A DNA stretch of 9,765 nucleotides from Porticoccaceae bacterium (GTDB lineage Bacteria > Pseudomonadota > Gammaproteobacteria > Pseudomonadales > Porticoccaceae). Made by a program: the position numbers and the translations under genes. The stretch covers positions 1 to 9,765 of the forward strand of contig DNBN01000187.1 in NCBI GenBank assembly GCA_003491845.1. The letters are read 5' to 3'. The notes below the pieces were generated by a model. That model had not been told where the DNA came from. It was given only the letters and a program-made list of their open reading frames with translations, and ran no database searches. Within the stretch, counting starts at the first letter, position 1. Each line of letters starts with the position of its first letter. Shown here one piece after another: positions 1 to 6,472 of this stretch.

Positions 1-597
1 TCGTTGGGGCCGAATAATCAAACCGCGGTCAGCGATGCATTGGCCGCCTATCCTCAAGGTCTGCAGTACGGTGGAGGAGTCACTATAGACAATGCCGCCG
101 ACTTTCTCGATGCCGGCGCGTCTCAGGTTATTGTTACGTCGTCTCTGTTTGAAAATCAGCAATTTTCTTGGCATCGACTGGCAGACATCAGCCGATTAAT
201 TGGCCCCGACAGGCTAGTGATAGATCTCAGCTGCCGAAAAACTGAGAGTGGCTGGCAGGTGGCCACCGATCGCTGGCAGACCATAACCGAGACGCTTATA
301 GATCGACGTCTAATTGAGCAGTTACAACCCTATTGTGCAGAATTTTTGGTTCACAGTGCCGATATGGAGGGGTTACAAGCCGGTATTGACGCAGAGCTGG
401 TGCGTCTGCTTGGTGATAGTGTCGATATTCCAACGACCTATGCCGGTGGAGCCCGTTCATTGGCTGATCTTGAGCAGGTAAAACGGTTATCCAAGGGTAA
501 AATTGATCTCACCATTGGCAGTGCTCTGGATATTTTTGGCGGCAGCGGCGTGACACTGGATGAATGCGTGCAATGGAACTCGACTCAAGGGTTGTAA
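1..597 (+). CDS. hisA: Eukaryotic-type HisA (ProFAR isomerase), 5'-partial
   Basis: Likely 1-(5-phosphoribosyl)-5-[(5-phosphoribosylamino)methylideneamino]imidazole-4-carboxamide isomerase, the aldose-ketose isomerase of cytosolic histidine biosynthesis. The frame is open from base 1, and the TTG at position 4 is an internal Leu of a (K/S)LGPNN motif, so the N-terminal part, including the first catalytic Asp of the barrel, lies outside the window. The visible 198 residues carry motifs I recall from yeast HIS6: LQYGGGV (about residue 20), ASQVIVTSSLF (39-49), RLVIDLSCRKT (70-80), VATDRWQTIT (86-95), HSADMEG (117-123, holding the likely second catalytic Asp), YAGGARS (146-152) and GSALDIFGG (172-180). 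Ordinary bacterial HisA reads differently at these points, for example a TDISRDG-type motif instead of HSADMEG. The C-terminus is complete. No other his gene is in the window. It converges on the DUF3422 gene with a 53-nt gap and no clear terminator. Family assignment is strong; the symbol follows function and does not imply orthology to typical bacterial hisA. Confidence 0.9.
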   Translation, partial: SLGPNNQTAVSDALAAYPQGLQYGGGVTIDNAADFLDAGASQVIVTSSLFENQQFSWHRLADISRLIGPDRLVIDLSCRKTESGWQVATDRWQTITETLIDRRLIEQLQPYCAEFLVHSADMEGLQAGIDAELVRLLGDSVDIPTTYAGGARSLADLEQVKRLSKGKIDLTIGSALDIFGGSGVTLDECVQWNSTQGL

Positions 598-650
598 ACT
601 AAACCATTGCTAGGTTAAATCAGACTTAGCTTGCCCAACATCATCCACGT

Positions 651-1952
651 TTATTCAGAGTCACCCAGTTTTTTTCGTATTCGCCTGACCATGAATAGTG
701 TAGACAAAAACACCAACGGTGTGGCAACAGCCACAATCAGGGCATCGCCAAAGGGCACATAGGTCTCCACAGGCAGAGGATCGACCATCAATTTAATAAG
801 GCTCATAGAGTAGTATGTGATGGCAACTACCGATAACCCCTCTACTGTTTGTTGCAGGCGCAACTGGAGCTTACTGCGATTGTCCATGGATGCTAACAAA
901 CGCTGATTTTGATCTTCCAGAGACAACTGCAAGCGAGAATGCAGCAACTCACTGGTGCGACCGATGCGTTGAGACAGATTTTGCTTGCGCTTGACCACCG
1001 ACACACAGGTGTTATAGGCAGGGATAAAACGACGCACATGAAACTGTTTTAAGGTGCGAATAGAGGGTATTTTTTCTTCCCGAAGCATATCAAGACGGGT
1101 TTCGGTGAGATTAAAATAGGCCTCGGTAGCCGAGAAACGAAAACTGTGGTCAGCGATGAGCTTTTCCACCTGAGTGGCTTCGGCGATGAGCTCAGCCATC
1201 AGGTTTTGTTCATCTTCCATGGTTTCCAGTTGCTTGAGTTTTTCACTGGTCTCACTGAGACGTCTTTCCAAGGTACTTATCTCGGGCAACAGTGCTTTAG
1301 CAGTGGGCAATGCCAGCAGCGTCATGGACCGATAGGTGGAAATTTCTAATAGATTGCGCACCGCCCTACCCGCTTGACTTGCGTTAATGCCGTCGGCAAT
1401 TACCAGGGTTTTAGTAAAACCATCGCTGTGACTGCGCATGGATGTCCAGATTGTGGCGTTGCCGTCATAAATTTTGCCACCGATGAGACGCTCACCATCG
1501 AAGTACTGGCGCAGAGCCTCACGCCCAGACGGTGCGGCATCAAGTGGTAATAGCTGGATATGATTAGCGCTGATAATCTCGCCGCTGATGCTGCTCAGCC
1601 AATCTGATCCTAGCAGGGCCAGTGCGCCCTGCTCTCTATCGTCTAAGGCATCTGCTCCGCCAACTGTACCATCTGCTGGGCCGGATTTAATGACGGTATA
1701 GGTAGAAAACTCGTTGTGGCGCTCCCAACGAATATCGAAGCTATCGCAACTTTGATAAAAACAGCTTGCACCCTGTTCTGGCGCGGGCATGGCCCACTCT
1801 GAGGCCAAAGCAGCGAGCCGTTGGATTTCGGTCTCCACTGGTGCAGGGTTGAGCACCGCTATACTGGAGACCTTGGCTGGTAGCATGATAACCGGGAATG
1901 GTCGTGTGTGCAGCTCATCTATCAGTGCATCCTTCAAAGTATGAAACTGCAT
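651..1952 (-). CDS. DUF3422 family membrane-anchored protein
   Basis: A 433-residue protein matching DUF3422 (Pfam PF11902 as I recall), a proteobacterial family of unknown function. Family signatures visible are the N-terminal DELHTRPFP segment (about 12-20), RWERHNEFSTYT (about 75-86), SDGFTKTLV, and GRAVRNLLEISTYRSMTLLALP. The middle, roughly residues 225-365, is polar and helical and probably coiled-coil. Two hydrophobic segments follow near the C-terminus (about 370-390 and 404-420), ending in a basic MVRRIRKK tail. This suggests a large cytoplasmic domain anchored by a C-terminal hairpin. The ATG start is supported by a strong GAGGTGG ribosome binding site 5-6 nt upstream. The gene lies 51 nt downstream of the saccharopine-dehydrogenase-like gene on the same strand, so the two may be co-transcribed. 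No catalytic residues are recognisable, and I assign no function. Confidence 0.88.
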   Translation of the reverse strand: MQFHTLKDALIDELHTRPFPVIMLPAKVSSIAVLNPAPVETEIQRLAALASEWAMPAPEQGASCFYQSCDSFDIRWERHNEFSTYTVIKSGPADGTVGGADALDDREQGALALLGSDWLSSISGEIISANHIQLLPLDAAPSGREALRQYFDGERLIGGKIYDGNATIWTSMRSHSDGFTKTLVIADGINASQAGRAVRNLLEISTYRSMTLLALPTAKALLPEISTLERRLSETSEKLKQLETMEDEQNLMAELIAEATQVEKLIADHSFRFSATEAYFNLTETRLDMLREEKIPSIRTLKQFHVRRFIPAYNTCVSVVKRKQNLSQRIGRTSELLHSRLQLSLEDQNQRLLASMDNRSKLQLRLQQTVEGLSVVAITYYSMSLIKLMVDPLPVETYVPFGDALIVAVATPLVFLSTLFMVRRIRKKLGDSE

Positions 1953-2003
1953 AATACCACCTCGTTCTTTATCGTAGTTGTGACTGCTACTGTATTGACC
2001 GAC

Positions 2004-3179
2004 CTAACTCTCTATGCTGAAGGTTAATCCAGCATTTTCTTGCAGTCGTTTAATTAAAGCTTCACCCATTACTGGCGCTGTGGTCCATATGCCACCGCTG
2101 CCAAGATCAGGGTTTTTAACCAGACACACTGCACTTTCAGCAATCATTTTCGATGTTGATCCATAACCTGGGTCCTTGTCACCCTTAACACTTATGCGGA
2201 CTGAACGGCCATCTGTATGTTCGCCCACCATAAGTACGTCATAAAATCCGGTTTCGCGCTCTTCTTTACTAGGGCCTTCGCCGGGCTTTGTTTTGCTTTC
2301 CGCCATAGACGTATCGTTGGTGACGGCCTCTGCAACGGCTTTACCTTTTTCACCTGGGCCGGTAACCATCATTTCATCATAGACAAAGTCTTCACCGTAA
2401 GCATGCTTCAATAATAAATTAGAGCGATGAATGTTTTTGGTATTTATACTGGCCATCACAAAGGGTGCAATCCAGCTCTCTACTGCTTCATCGTATTCTG
2501 GTTTGTTACCCAGTGGCTGCTCTGCCCCTTGAAAGCCTGGAGTCAGCGAAAAAGGATTACGCAAAACATTAATTAAGTTTCTATCCCTTCCCGCCGCGGC
2601 CATAGTCTCCCTAAAACTGGCTAATGTTCCGCCAGAAAAAGTACCTTTCATAGCGCGAACACGTCCTTTTACTCTTGACACCATGGTACCTAGCGCTTTT
2701 TGCGCGTGCTGCTGCAAGAAAAATACTCCCAAATCAAAGGGCACAGAATCAAAACCACAGGAAAAGACAATTCGCGCACCGCTGGCTTGGGCTGCCTCTG
2801 AATGTTCAGCAATCATTTTATGCATCCAGGCTGGCTCACCGCAGAGATCCACATAATCAGTGCCAGCTGCCGCGCATGCCGCTACCAGTTCATTGCCATA
2901 GAGCTGATAGGGACCCACTGTAGTCAAGATAACGGAGGCACTTTTTACCATACTGTTTATGGCCGAAGTATCTTGAGGGTCAATCTTGAGCAAAGGGATA
3001 TCGACTGGAATGCCCATTTCATCTCTAACAGCGGTGAGTTTTTCTAGATTCCGGCCTGCCATAGCCCATTTAATCTCTGTATTGACCCCATAGCGCTCAT
3101 TGAGATATTCGGCAACAAGGCGCCCGGTAAATCCTGTAGCGCCATAAACAATGATATCTAACTCTTTTGTGTGACTCAT
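2004..3179 (-). CDS. Saccharopine dehydrogenase-like / trans-acting enoyl reductase family oxidoreductase
   Basis: A 391-residue protein of the family containing human SCCPDH and mycobacterial trans-acting enoyl reductases. The N-terminal Rossmann nucleotide-binding fold is clear: DIIVYGATGFTGRLVAEYL (8-26), with the GxxGxxG loop at 13-19 and AGRN (41-44) after the second strand, which suggests NADP(H). Further family motifs are TVGPYQLYG (87-95), YVDLCGE (109-115), GFDSVPFDLG (142-151) and GTFSGGTLAS (179-188). Length fits the family. The ATG has an AGGA box six nt upstream. Known members act on lipid or polyketide enoyl substrates or are uncharacterised, so the substrate here is unknown; true lysine-pathway saccharopine dehydrogenase activity is unlikely. 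It is the first gene of a minus-strand pair with the DUF3422 gene and is divergent from the acyltransferase, which loosely suggests lipid metabolism. That link is inference. Confidence 0.85.
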   Translation of the reverse strand: MSHTKELDIIVYGATGFTGRLVAEYLNERYGVNTEIKWAMAGRNLEKLTAVRDEMGIPVDIPLLKIDPQDTSAINSMVKSASVILTTVGPYQLYGNELVAACAAAGTDYVDLCGEPAWMHKMIAEHSEAAQASGARIVFSCGFDSVPFDLGVFFLQQHAQKALGTMVSRVKGRVRAMKGTFSGGTLASFRETMAAAGRDRNLINVLRNPFSLTPGFQGAEQPLGNKPEYDEAVESWIAPFVMASINTKNIHRSNLLLKHAYGEDFVYDEMMVTGPGEKGKAVAEAVTNDTSMAESKTKPGEGPSKEERETGFYDVLMVGEHTDGRSVRISVKGDKDPGYGSTSKMIAESAVCLVKNPDLGSGGIWTTAPVMGEALIKRLQENAGLTFSIES

Positions 3180-3211
3180 AAATGATTCCTGTTGGTAAGC
3201 TTATTGATTTG

Positions 3212-3247
3212 TGCATTGGATAATCTCAGAGTCGATTGACCAATGCA
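3212..3247. repeat. 8-bp inverted repeat upstream of the oxidoreductase gene
   Basis: Perfect arms TGCATTGG (3212-3219) and CCAATGCA (3240-3247) are separated by 20 nt and start 33 nt upstream of the minus-strand start codon. The position, in the likely promoter or leader of the oxidoreductase gene, makes an operator possible. The spacing is longer than a simple hairpin loop. No regulator family is identifiable from this alone, and chance is not excluded. Confidence 0.35.
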
Positions 3248-3312
3248 AACAAAGTCTGGAGGTACATTGAAAAAGACAGCATAAGTATTAGGCATTTTGA
3301 CATCAAACCATT

Positions 3313-3334
3313 GCCCAGATAGTGTTATCTGGGC
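3313..3334. repeat. Perfect 9-bp hairpin in a divergent intergenic region
   Basis: GCCCAGATA (3313-3321), loop GTGT, then TATCTGGGC (3326-3334): a perfect 9-bp stem with a 4-nt loop. Neither side has a run of T residues, so it is not a typical intrinsic terminator. A consensus TTGACA lies at 3297-3302; with a 17-nt spacer the matching -10 position (TAGTGT, 3320-3325) falls inside the hairpin, but that -10 is poor. It could be an operator palindrome or a structured 5' leader of the acyltransferase transcript. The structure is certain as sequence; its role is inference. Confidence 0.55.
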
Positions 3335-3393
3335 CTAAAATTAACTATTGTGCCATTCCCTGAACCTGTGCAAAATATAGCAAAACCGTGAGT

Positions 3394-3398
3394 GAGGT
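3394..3398 (+). promoter_or_regulatory. Ribosome binding site that decides a TTG start
   Basis: GAGGT sits five nt before the TTG at 3404. The alternative in-frame GTG at 3392 overlaps this site and has no purine-rich sequence of its own upstream. The site therefore favours TTG at 3404 as the start of the acyltransferase. Confidence 0.6.
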
Positions 3399-3403
3399 GT
3401 GAT

Positions 3404-4273
3404 TTGTCTGTACAAAATGAACGCTTAGACCCTTTACTATCTGAGTACATTCAAGAGAACCCAACCATTTCTTATGTGCAACCTACGGACCCTTGGATAA
3501 TTCAAAAATTTATTTCGGGGGTCGAGATTTTATTTGGCCGAAAAAAAATTGAATCCATTTATGATCAATTGAAACAGAGTCCGTTTGATGTAGAGTGTTT
3601 TTTTACTGCCGCCCTTAAAGCAACGCAAATTGAAAGCTGCTATGACGACAAAAAGCTGGCTGCCCTACCCTCAAAGGGCCCCTTAGTATTTGTCGCTAAC
3701 CACCCCTTTGGGGTTGTGGACGGGCTAGCCTTGTGTGACATGGCCATTAAAGCACGCGGTAACTTTCGTATTCTTATTAATGCTATGCTTTGTCAAGATA
3801 GGGATCTTGCTAGGCATTTTTTACCTATTGATTTTCGTGAGACTAAAGCGGCGGTTAAAAATAACATTCGCACTAAAAAAATGGCGCAACAGTGCCTTGA
3901 AGACGATATTCCTCTATTAGTATTTCCCGCTGGATTTGTGTCTACCGCTGATCGAAAAGGCTTTGGTAAAGTAGTTGATGCGCCTTGGACCACCTTTGCG
4001 GCGAAAGTGATTAGAGATGCTGAGGCCACCGTTGTACCAATATATTTTAGAGGCCAAAATAGTCGGATTTTCCATTTAGCTTCGCACCTAGCTGAGCCTC
4101 TGCGCATGGCTCTTTTACTCAACGAAGCTAGTAACAAATTTGGCAGCAAGCTAGTTTCTGAGATTGGTGACCCAATTCCTTGGAGCGAGCTAGATAAAGT
4201 CGGCAACAGACAGCAACTAACAGCCTATCTTTATGAAAAAGTTCAGGGCTTAGCCATCAAACCCTCTAAATAA
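3404..4273 (+). CDS. Lysophospholipid/1-acylglycerol-phosphate-type acyltransferase (PlsC-like)
   Basis: A 289-residue protein from the TTG start (293 if GTG at 3392 is used). It belongs to the LPLAT acyltransferase superfamily, which transfers acyl groups to lysophospholipids or related acceptors at the inner membrane. The acyl-transfer motif is VFVANHPFGVVDGLAL (about 95-110), in which His and Asp are five residues apart instead of the four of the classic HX4D motif. The second block is LVFPAGFVST (about 172-181), where classic enzymes have FPEGTRS with a Glu; here that Glu is absent. The third is VVPIYFRGQNS (about 210-220). These variants recur together in a divergent subgroup I recall from proteobacteria. 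There is no clear membrane helix. Its 3' end overlaps the convergent small membrane gene by 8 nt. The acceptor is unknown; ornithine-lipid or lysophosphatidate acylation are both possible. Confidence 0.82.
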   Translation: MSVQNERLDPLLSEYIQENPTISYVQPTDPWIIQKFISGVEILFGRKKIESIYDQLKQSPFDVECFFTAALKATQIESCYDDKKLAALPSKGPLVFVANHPFGVVDGLALCDMAIKARGNFRILINAMLCQDRDLARHFLPIDFRETKAAVKNNIRTKKMAQQCLEDDIPLLVFPAGFVSTADRKGFGKVVDAPWTTFAAKVIRDAEATVVPIYFRGQNSRIFHLASHLAEPLRMALLLNEASNKFGSKLVSEIGDPIPWSELDKVGNRQQLTAYLYEKVQGLAIKPSK

Positions 4274-4472
4274 GAATTGTGACAAGCGCAATTGCGCTGA
4301 CGAAAACCAGCCCATAAAGAAATATCTTTCCAAGGGAAAATTTTCGCATAGACCAGTTAATTCTATCCCCTCGGTCAGTCTGCTTAGTAGAGGCTTTAAA
4401 GCGACCTAGATAAAAAAACAAGGCCAAAGAAATAACCGCCATACTTCCAAAGATCAAACTATTTGCATCCAC
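4266..4472 (-). CDS. Small two-helix membrane protein coupled to the Bax inhibitor homologue
   Basis: A 68-residue ORF with two hydrophobic helices (about 6-22 and 49-67) joined by a polar, basic loop rich in Lys, Arg and Thr. I do not recognise a family. The GTG start overlaps the stop of the upstream Bax inhibitor-like gene by one base (TAGTG), a classic arrangement for translational coupling, and a GAGAAG box lies about 6 nt before it inside that gene. Its stop lies within the end of the convergent acyltransferase gene. The coupling is the main evidence that it is real and co-expressed; a role as partner or accessory of the Bax inhibitor-like protein is inference. A nearby ATG at 4468 is out of frame. 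Confidence 0.7.
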   Translation of the reverse strand: MDANSLIFGSMAVISLALFFYLGRFKASTKQTDRGDRINWSMRKFSLGKIFLYGLVFVSAIALVTILI

Positions 4473-5272
4473 TAGCGGCTTCTCAGTTTAGCCAGAAGAC
4501 GGAGCATTTCTAAATACAGCCAGATAAGGGTAACCATTAGTGAAAACGCGCCAAACCATTCCATATATTTTGGGGCTCCCATTTCAGATCCCTGCTCGAT
4601 AAAATCAAAATCGAGAACTAAGTTAAGTGCAGCTATAGCCACCACAAATAAACTAAATCCAATACCAAAAAGACCATTTGAATGAATGAACCCAATACCC
4701 CCTGAACCAAACATATTCATGAGCATGCTAACAAGGTAAAGTAACCCAATACCCATGGTCGCGGAGGTAATCATCAAACGAAAATTCTCAGTCGGCTTTA
4801 TAATGCCTGTTTTATAAAGAAACAGTAAAGACGCTAATGTCCCCAGGGTAAGGCCCACCGCTTGGACCACAATGCCGGGGTACATCATTTCAAAAATGCC
4901 TGAGATAGCGCCTAAAAACAGACCTTCTGCTATAGCATACAGAGGCGCTGTAATAGAAGATAAGTGTTTTTTGAACATGGTCACCAAAGCCAAAATGAAT
5001 CCAGCGATGGCTCCACCTATCGCCAGTGGCATTACTGAAGAGGGGTTACCACTTTCAAAAAAAAGATTCCATGTCCAAGACGCTGAAAGTACAACTAAAG
5101 CTAAAAGGATACCGGTTTTATTCACAGTACCTTCCAATGTCATGGTCTGGGAGTCCATAGTTTGTATACCGCCAGTTGAGCGCGCAGTATTGGCACTACC
5201 AGAAAAAGTTTCAGTGTTGAGAGCCGGATTGCCTGAGCGGCCAAACATGTTTAGCGCCTTGTGGTTTGACAT
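4472..5272 (-). CDS. Bax inhibitor-1/YccA family membrane protein (BaxI_1 type)
   Basis: A 266-residue inner-membrane protein. A polar, Ser/Thr/Asn-rich N-terminal tail of about 50 residues ends in MTLEGTVNKTGILLAL, typical of the BaxI_1 subgroup (PF12811 as I recall). About seven membrane helices follow (approximately 53-72, 80-100, 108-128, 133-153, 166-188, 200-222 and 236-258). The acidic LDFDFIE segment (220-226) near the end of helix six corresponds to the region that holds calcium- and pH-sensing aspartates in the characterised homologue YetJ. Bacterial members are thought to be calcium-leak channels or to interact with membrane proteases; the role here is not established. The ATG has a GAGGAAA ribosome binding site. 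It is followed, with a one-base overlap, by the small membrane gene. AT-rich sequence about 30-65 nt upstream contains several possible -10 boxes. Confidence 0.9.
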   Translation of the reverse strand: MSNHKALNMFGRSGNPALNTETFSGSANTARSTGGIQTMDSQTMTLEGTVNKTGILLALVVLSASWTWNLFFESGNPSSVMPLAIGGAIAGFILALVTMFKKHLSSITAPLYAIAEGLFLGAISGIFEMMYPGIVVQAVGLTLGTLASLLFLYKTGIIKPTENFRLMITSATMGIGLLYLVSMLMNMFGSGGIGFIHSNGLFGIGFSLFVVAIAALNLVLDFDFIEQGSEMGAPKYMEWFGAFSLMVTLIWLYLEMLRLLAKLRSR

Positions 5273-5351
5273 AGTACTTTCCTCAAAATTGCCGTTGGCA
5301 ACAGTATATATAAAAACACCATAGGAATAATAGTTAACGGCTTTGATTTAA

Positions 5352-5376
5352 GAAAAAATCATCACCTGGATGATTT
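5352..5376 (-). terminator. Likely intrinsic terminator of the TPR-like gene
   Basis: On the minus strand, AAATCATC (5376-5369), loop CAGGT, then GATGATTT (5363-5356) continues into further T residues, giving a T6 run. The 8-bp stem is AT-rich and so only moderately stable, but it begins 16 nt beyond the stop codon of the 5393-5860 gene, exactly where a terminator is expected. It would insulate the Bax inhibitor unit. Confidence 0.55.
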
Positions 5377-5392
5377 ATATTAACGCGCTTAA

Positions 5393-5860
5393 CTAGTGAA
5401 CGACTCTATGAGATAGAGTCGACCCCTTCATTGCATCCCTATGGCTAATATCGAACTGAGACATAACTTGATCTACACACTCGTACAAAAAGCCGAGATT
5501 TTGCATAAGGTCATGGTAGTCGGCGTTGCCTACTGCAAGCTCCCCTTCAAGTCGCTGTATAGCGGACCAGTATACATCTCCAGCATCTTCTGTATGCCCA
5601 AGCTTTAGCAGTGTGAAGGCTAGCGACACTGTAGATGATGTAAACATTTCAAAAGCAACCCTAGGGTCAGCCACCTTGGTGCTCAAAATAATATCAGCTG
5701 TCTCGTAGGCACAGCCAATATACGGAAGCGCTTCCGTCCAAGCCTGAGAATCACAAAACATCTGTGCCGTATCAAAACCTGATTGCCAAAACATCACTGC
5801 TCTTGAGGGATCATTCAGCAAATGCGCGCGATGGGTACTGCATAAAAATCTTAATTTCAT
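5393..5860 (-). CDS. Conserved-looking helical (TPR-like) protein, function unknown
   Basis: A 155-residue soluble protein with no signal peptide or membrane helix. It looks entirely helical, and its helices have the small/large residue alternation of tetratricopeptide-like repeats, for example TEALPYIGCAYETADIIL, FTLLKLGHTEDAGDVYW and DYHDLMQNLGFLYECVDQVM. It has four cysteines and no catalytic motif I recognise. The N-terminal MKLRFLCSTHRAHL is distinctive and could serve as a family signature. Coding character is supported by gene-like composition, a terminator just downstream, and a weak GGAA box about 10 nt before the ATG. A TATAAA at 5887-5892 on the minus strand is a possible -10 element without a good -35. 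It is monocistronic. I assign no function. Confidence 0.7.
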   Translation of the reverse strand: MKLRFLCSTHRAHLLNDPSRAVMFWQSGFDTAQMFCDSQAWTEALPYIGCAYETADIILSTKVADPRVAFEMFTSSTVSLAFTLLKLGHTEDAGDVYWSAIQRLEGELAVGNADYHDLMQNLGFLYECVDQVMSQFDISHRDAMKGSTLSHRVVH

Positions 5861-6013
5861 AGCGGATATATTCCATATTTCGACATTTTATACCGATCAT
5901 TAACAACATCTCAGGTTGTATCTGCGAGGTGGCAGAATCGCCAAGATTTTCAGTTTGGACTCTATAGTTTCAGTTAAGAAACATGACCCAAATCCTATCG
6001 AGTAACAGTGTAG

Positions 6014-6042
6014 TTGACATCTTATTGAATGTAAATGATAAT
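6014..6042 (+). promoter_or_regulatory. Near-consensus sigma70 promoter
   Basis: A perfect TTGACA (6014-6019) is followed, after a 17-nt spacer, by GATAAT (6037-6042), which is one mismatch from TATAAT. Transcription would start near 6049-6050, about 85 nt before the 41-codon ORF at 6135. It is the best promoter in the window, and it sits in a stretch that otherwise lacks intact genes. Confidence 0.65.
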
Positions 6043-6049
6043 GATTCGT
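6031..6049 (+). promoter_or_regulatory. Fur-box-like operator overlapping the -10
   Basis: The 19 bases at 6031-6049 match the classic Fur box GATAATGATAATCATTATC at 13 of 19 positions by eye. The left heptamer TGATAAT is perfect; the right half is weak. The site covers the -10 and transcription start of the promoter above, which is the expected place for iron-dependent repression by Fur. Because GATAAT is also a -10-like sequence, part of the match could reflect the promoter itself, so confidence is moderate. Confidence 0.5.
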
Positions 6050-6134
6050 GTTAGCGTTAATAGCCGATGGACTTAGTCAAATCAATATCTAATGCTAATA
6101 AAAATACAAAGGTTGATTATCACAAGAGGTGAGA

Positions 6135-6260
6135 ATGAAAAATCGAACGGGAAAACCCATGCCAGGTGCAGGACTTAGCGCAAAATTAATACTAGCACTT
6201 TTAGCAACTAGTTTATTGATAACCCTGTATTACTACAGCTGGATTATGCTCTACAACTAA
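6135..6260 (+). CDS. 41-residue single-helix membrane microprotein, candidate
   Basis: An ORF of 41 codons plus TAA. A basic N-terminus (MKNRTGKP) and a short glycine/serine segment are followed by a hydrophobic helix (about residues 17-36) that ends in a Tyr/Trp-rich stretch, LYYYSWIMLYN, typical of a membrane interface. The ribosome binding site GAGGTGA (6126-6132) is an almost ideal anti-Shine-Dalgarno match with five nt between its GAGG core and the ATG. The near-consensus promoter and Fur-like site about 85 nt upstream add support. I do not recognise the family. Iron-regulated loci often have small membrane proteins next to uptake genes, but none is present here, and what follows is decayed sequence. 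It may be a lone survivor of such a locus; that is inference. Confidence 0.6.
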   Translation: MKNRTGKPMPGAGLSAKLILALLATSLLITLYYYSWIMLYN

Positions 6261-6472
6261 GTGAATACTCAGTAGTCTGTCCAAGATTTAGCCTGTGTGG
6301 TGACACGAATTATGTATATGGATTACCCCTACCCTAGCAAAATCATAAGTGAGCGATGGGAATTAGAGCATTTCGCGCTTTTAATAAATTCTACATAGCG
6401 CGCCCTCATAAAAATCACTGGCAAGCTAGTGAAAAAATGCTTTTTAATGGCTTGCTAGACAATGTTATCTCA
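6261..6472. other. Gene-less spacer with a stem-loop
   Basis: No supported gene lies between the microprotein and the end of the pseudogene. The one notable structure is an imperfect stem-loop at 6421-6455 with arms GCAAGC and GCTTGC and inner A and T runs. It lies about 20 nt beyond the 3' end of the minus-strand pseudogene and may be the relic of its terminator. A 28-codon ORF at 6312-6398 has no ribosome binding site and is probably chance. Confidence 0.4.

Noticed and set aside
598..650. An imperfect hairpin (GCTAGGT / ACTTAGC) between the convergent hisA and DUF3422 genes.
   Set aside because: It needs a G-U pair, has an 8-nt loop and lacks a T run, so it does not qualify as a terminator.
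3793..4206. A 137-codon minus-strand ORF within the acyltransferase gene.
   Set aside because: It is antisense to a gene with clear family motifs, and its peptide shows no recognisable features.
4872..5324. A 150-codon plus-strand ORF across the Bax inhibitor-like gene.
   Set aside because: It is a shadow of a well-supported membrane-protein gene on the other strand.
5303..5337. Possible promoter for the Bax inhibitor unit: TATACT or TATATA with TTAACT upstream on the minus strand.
   Set aside because: The spacing is wrong for the better boxes, and AT-rich sequence gives many equal choices; too weak to list.
5923..5970. GCGAGGTGGCAGAAT resembles the 5' part of a tRNA-Leu.
   Set aside because: No matching acceptor 3' half, anticodon arm or GGTTCGAATCC-like T-loop follows at the right distance.
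6312..6398. A 28-codon plus-strand ORF after the microprotein.
   Set aside because: No ribosome binding site, no hydrophobic or motif content, and it lies in decayed sequence.
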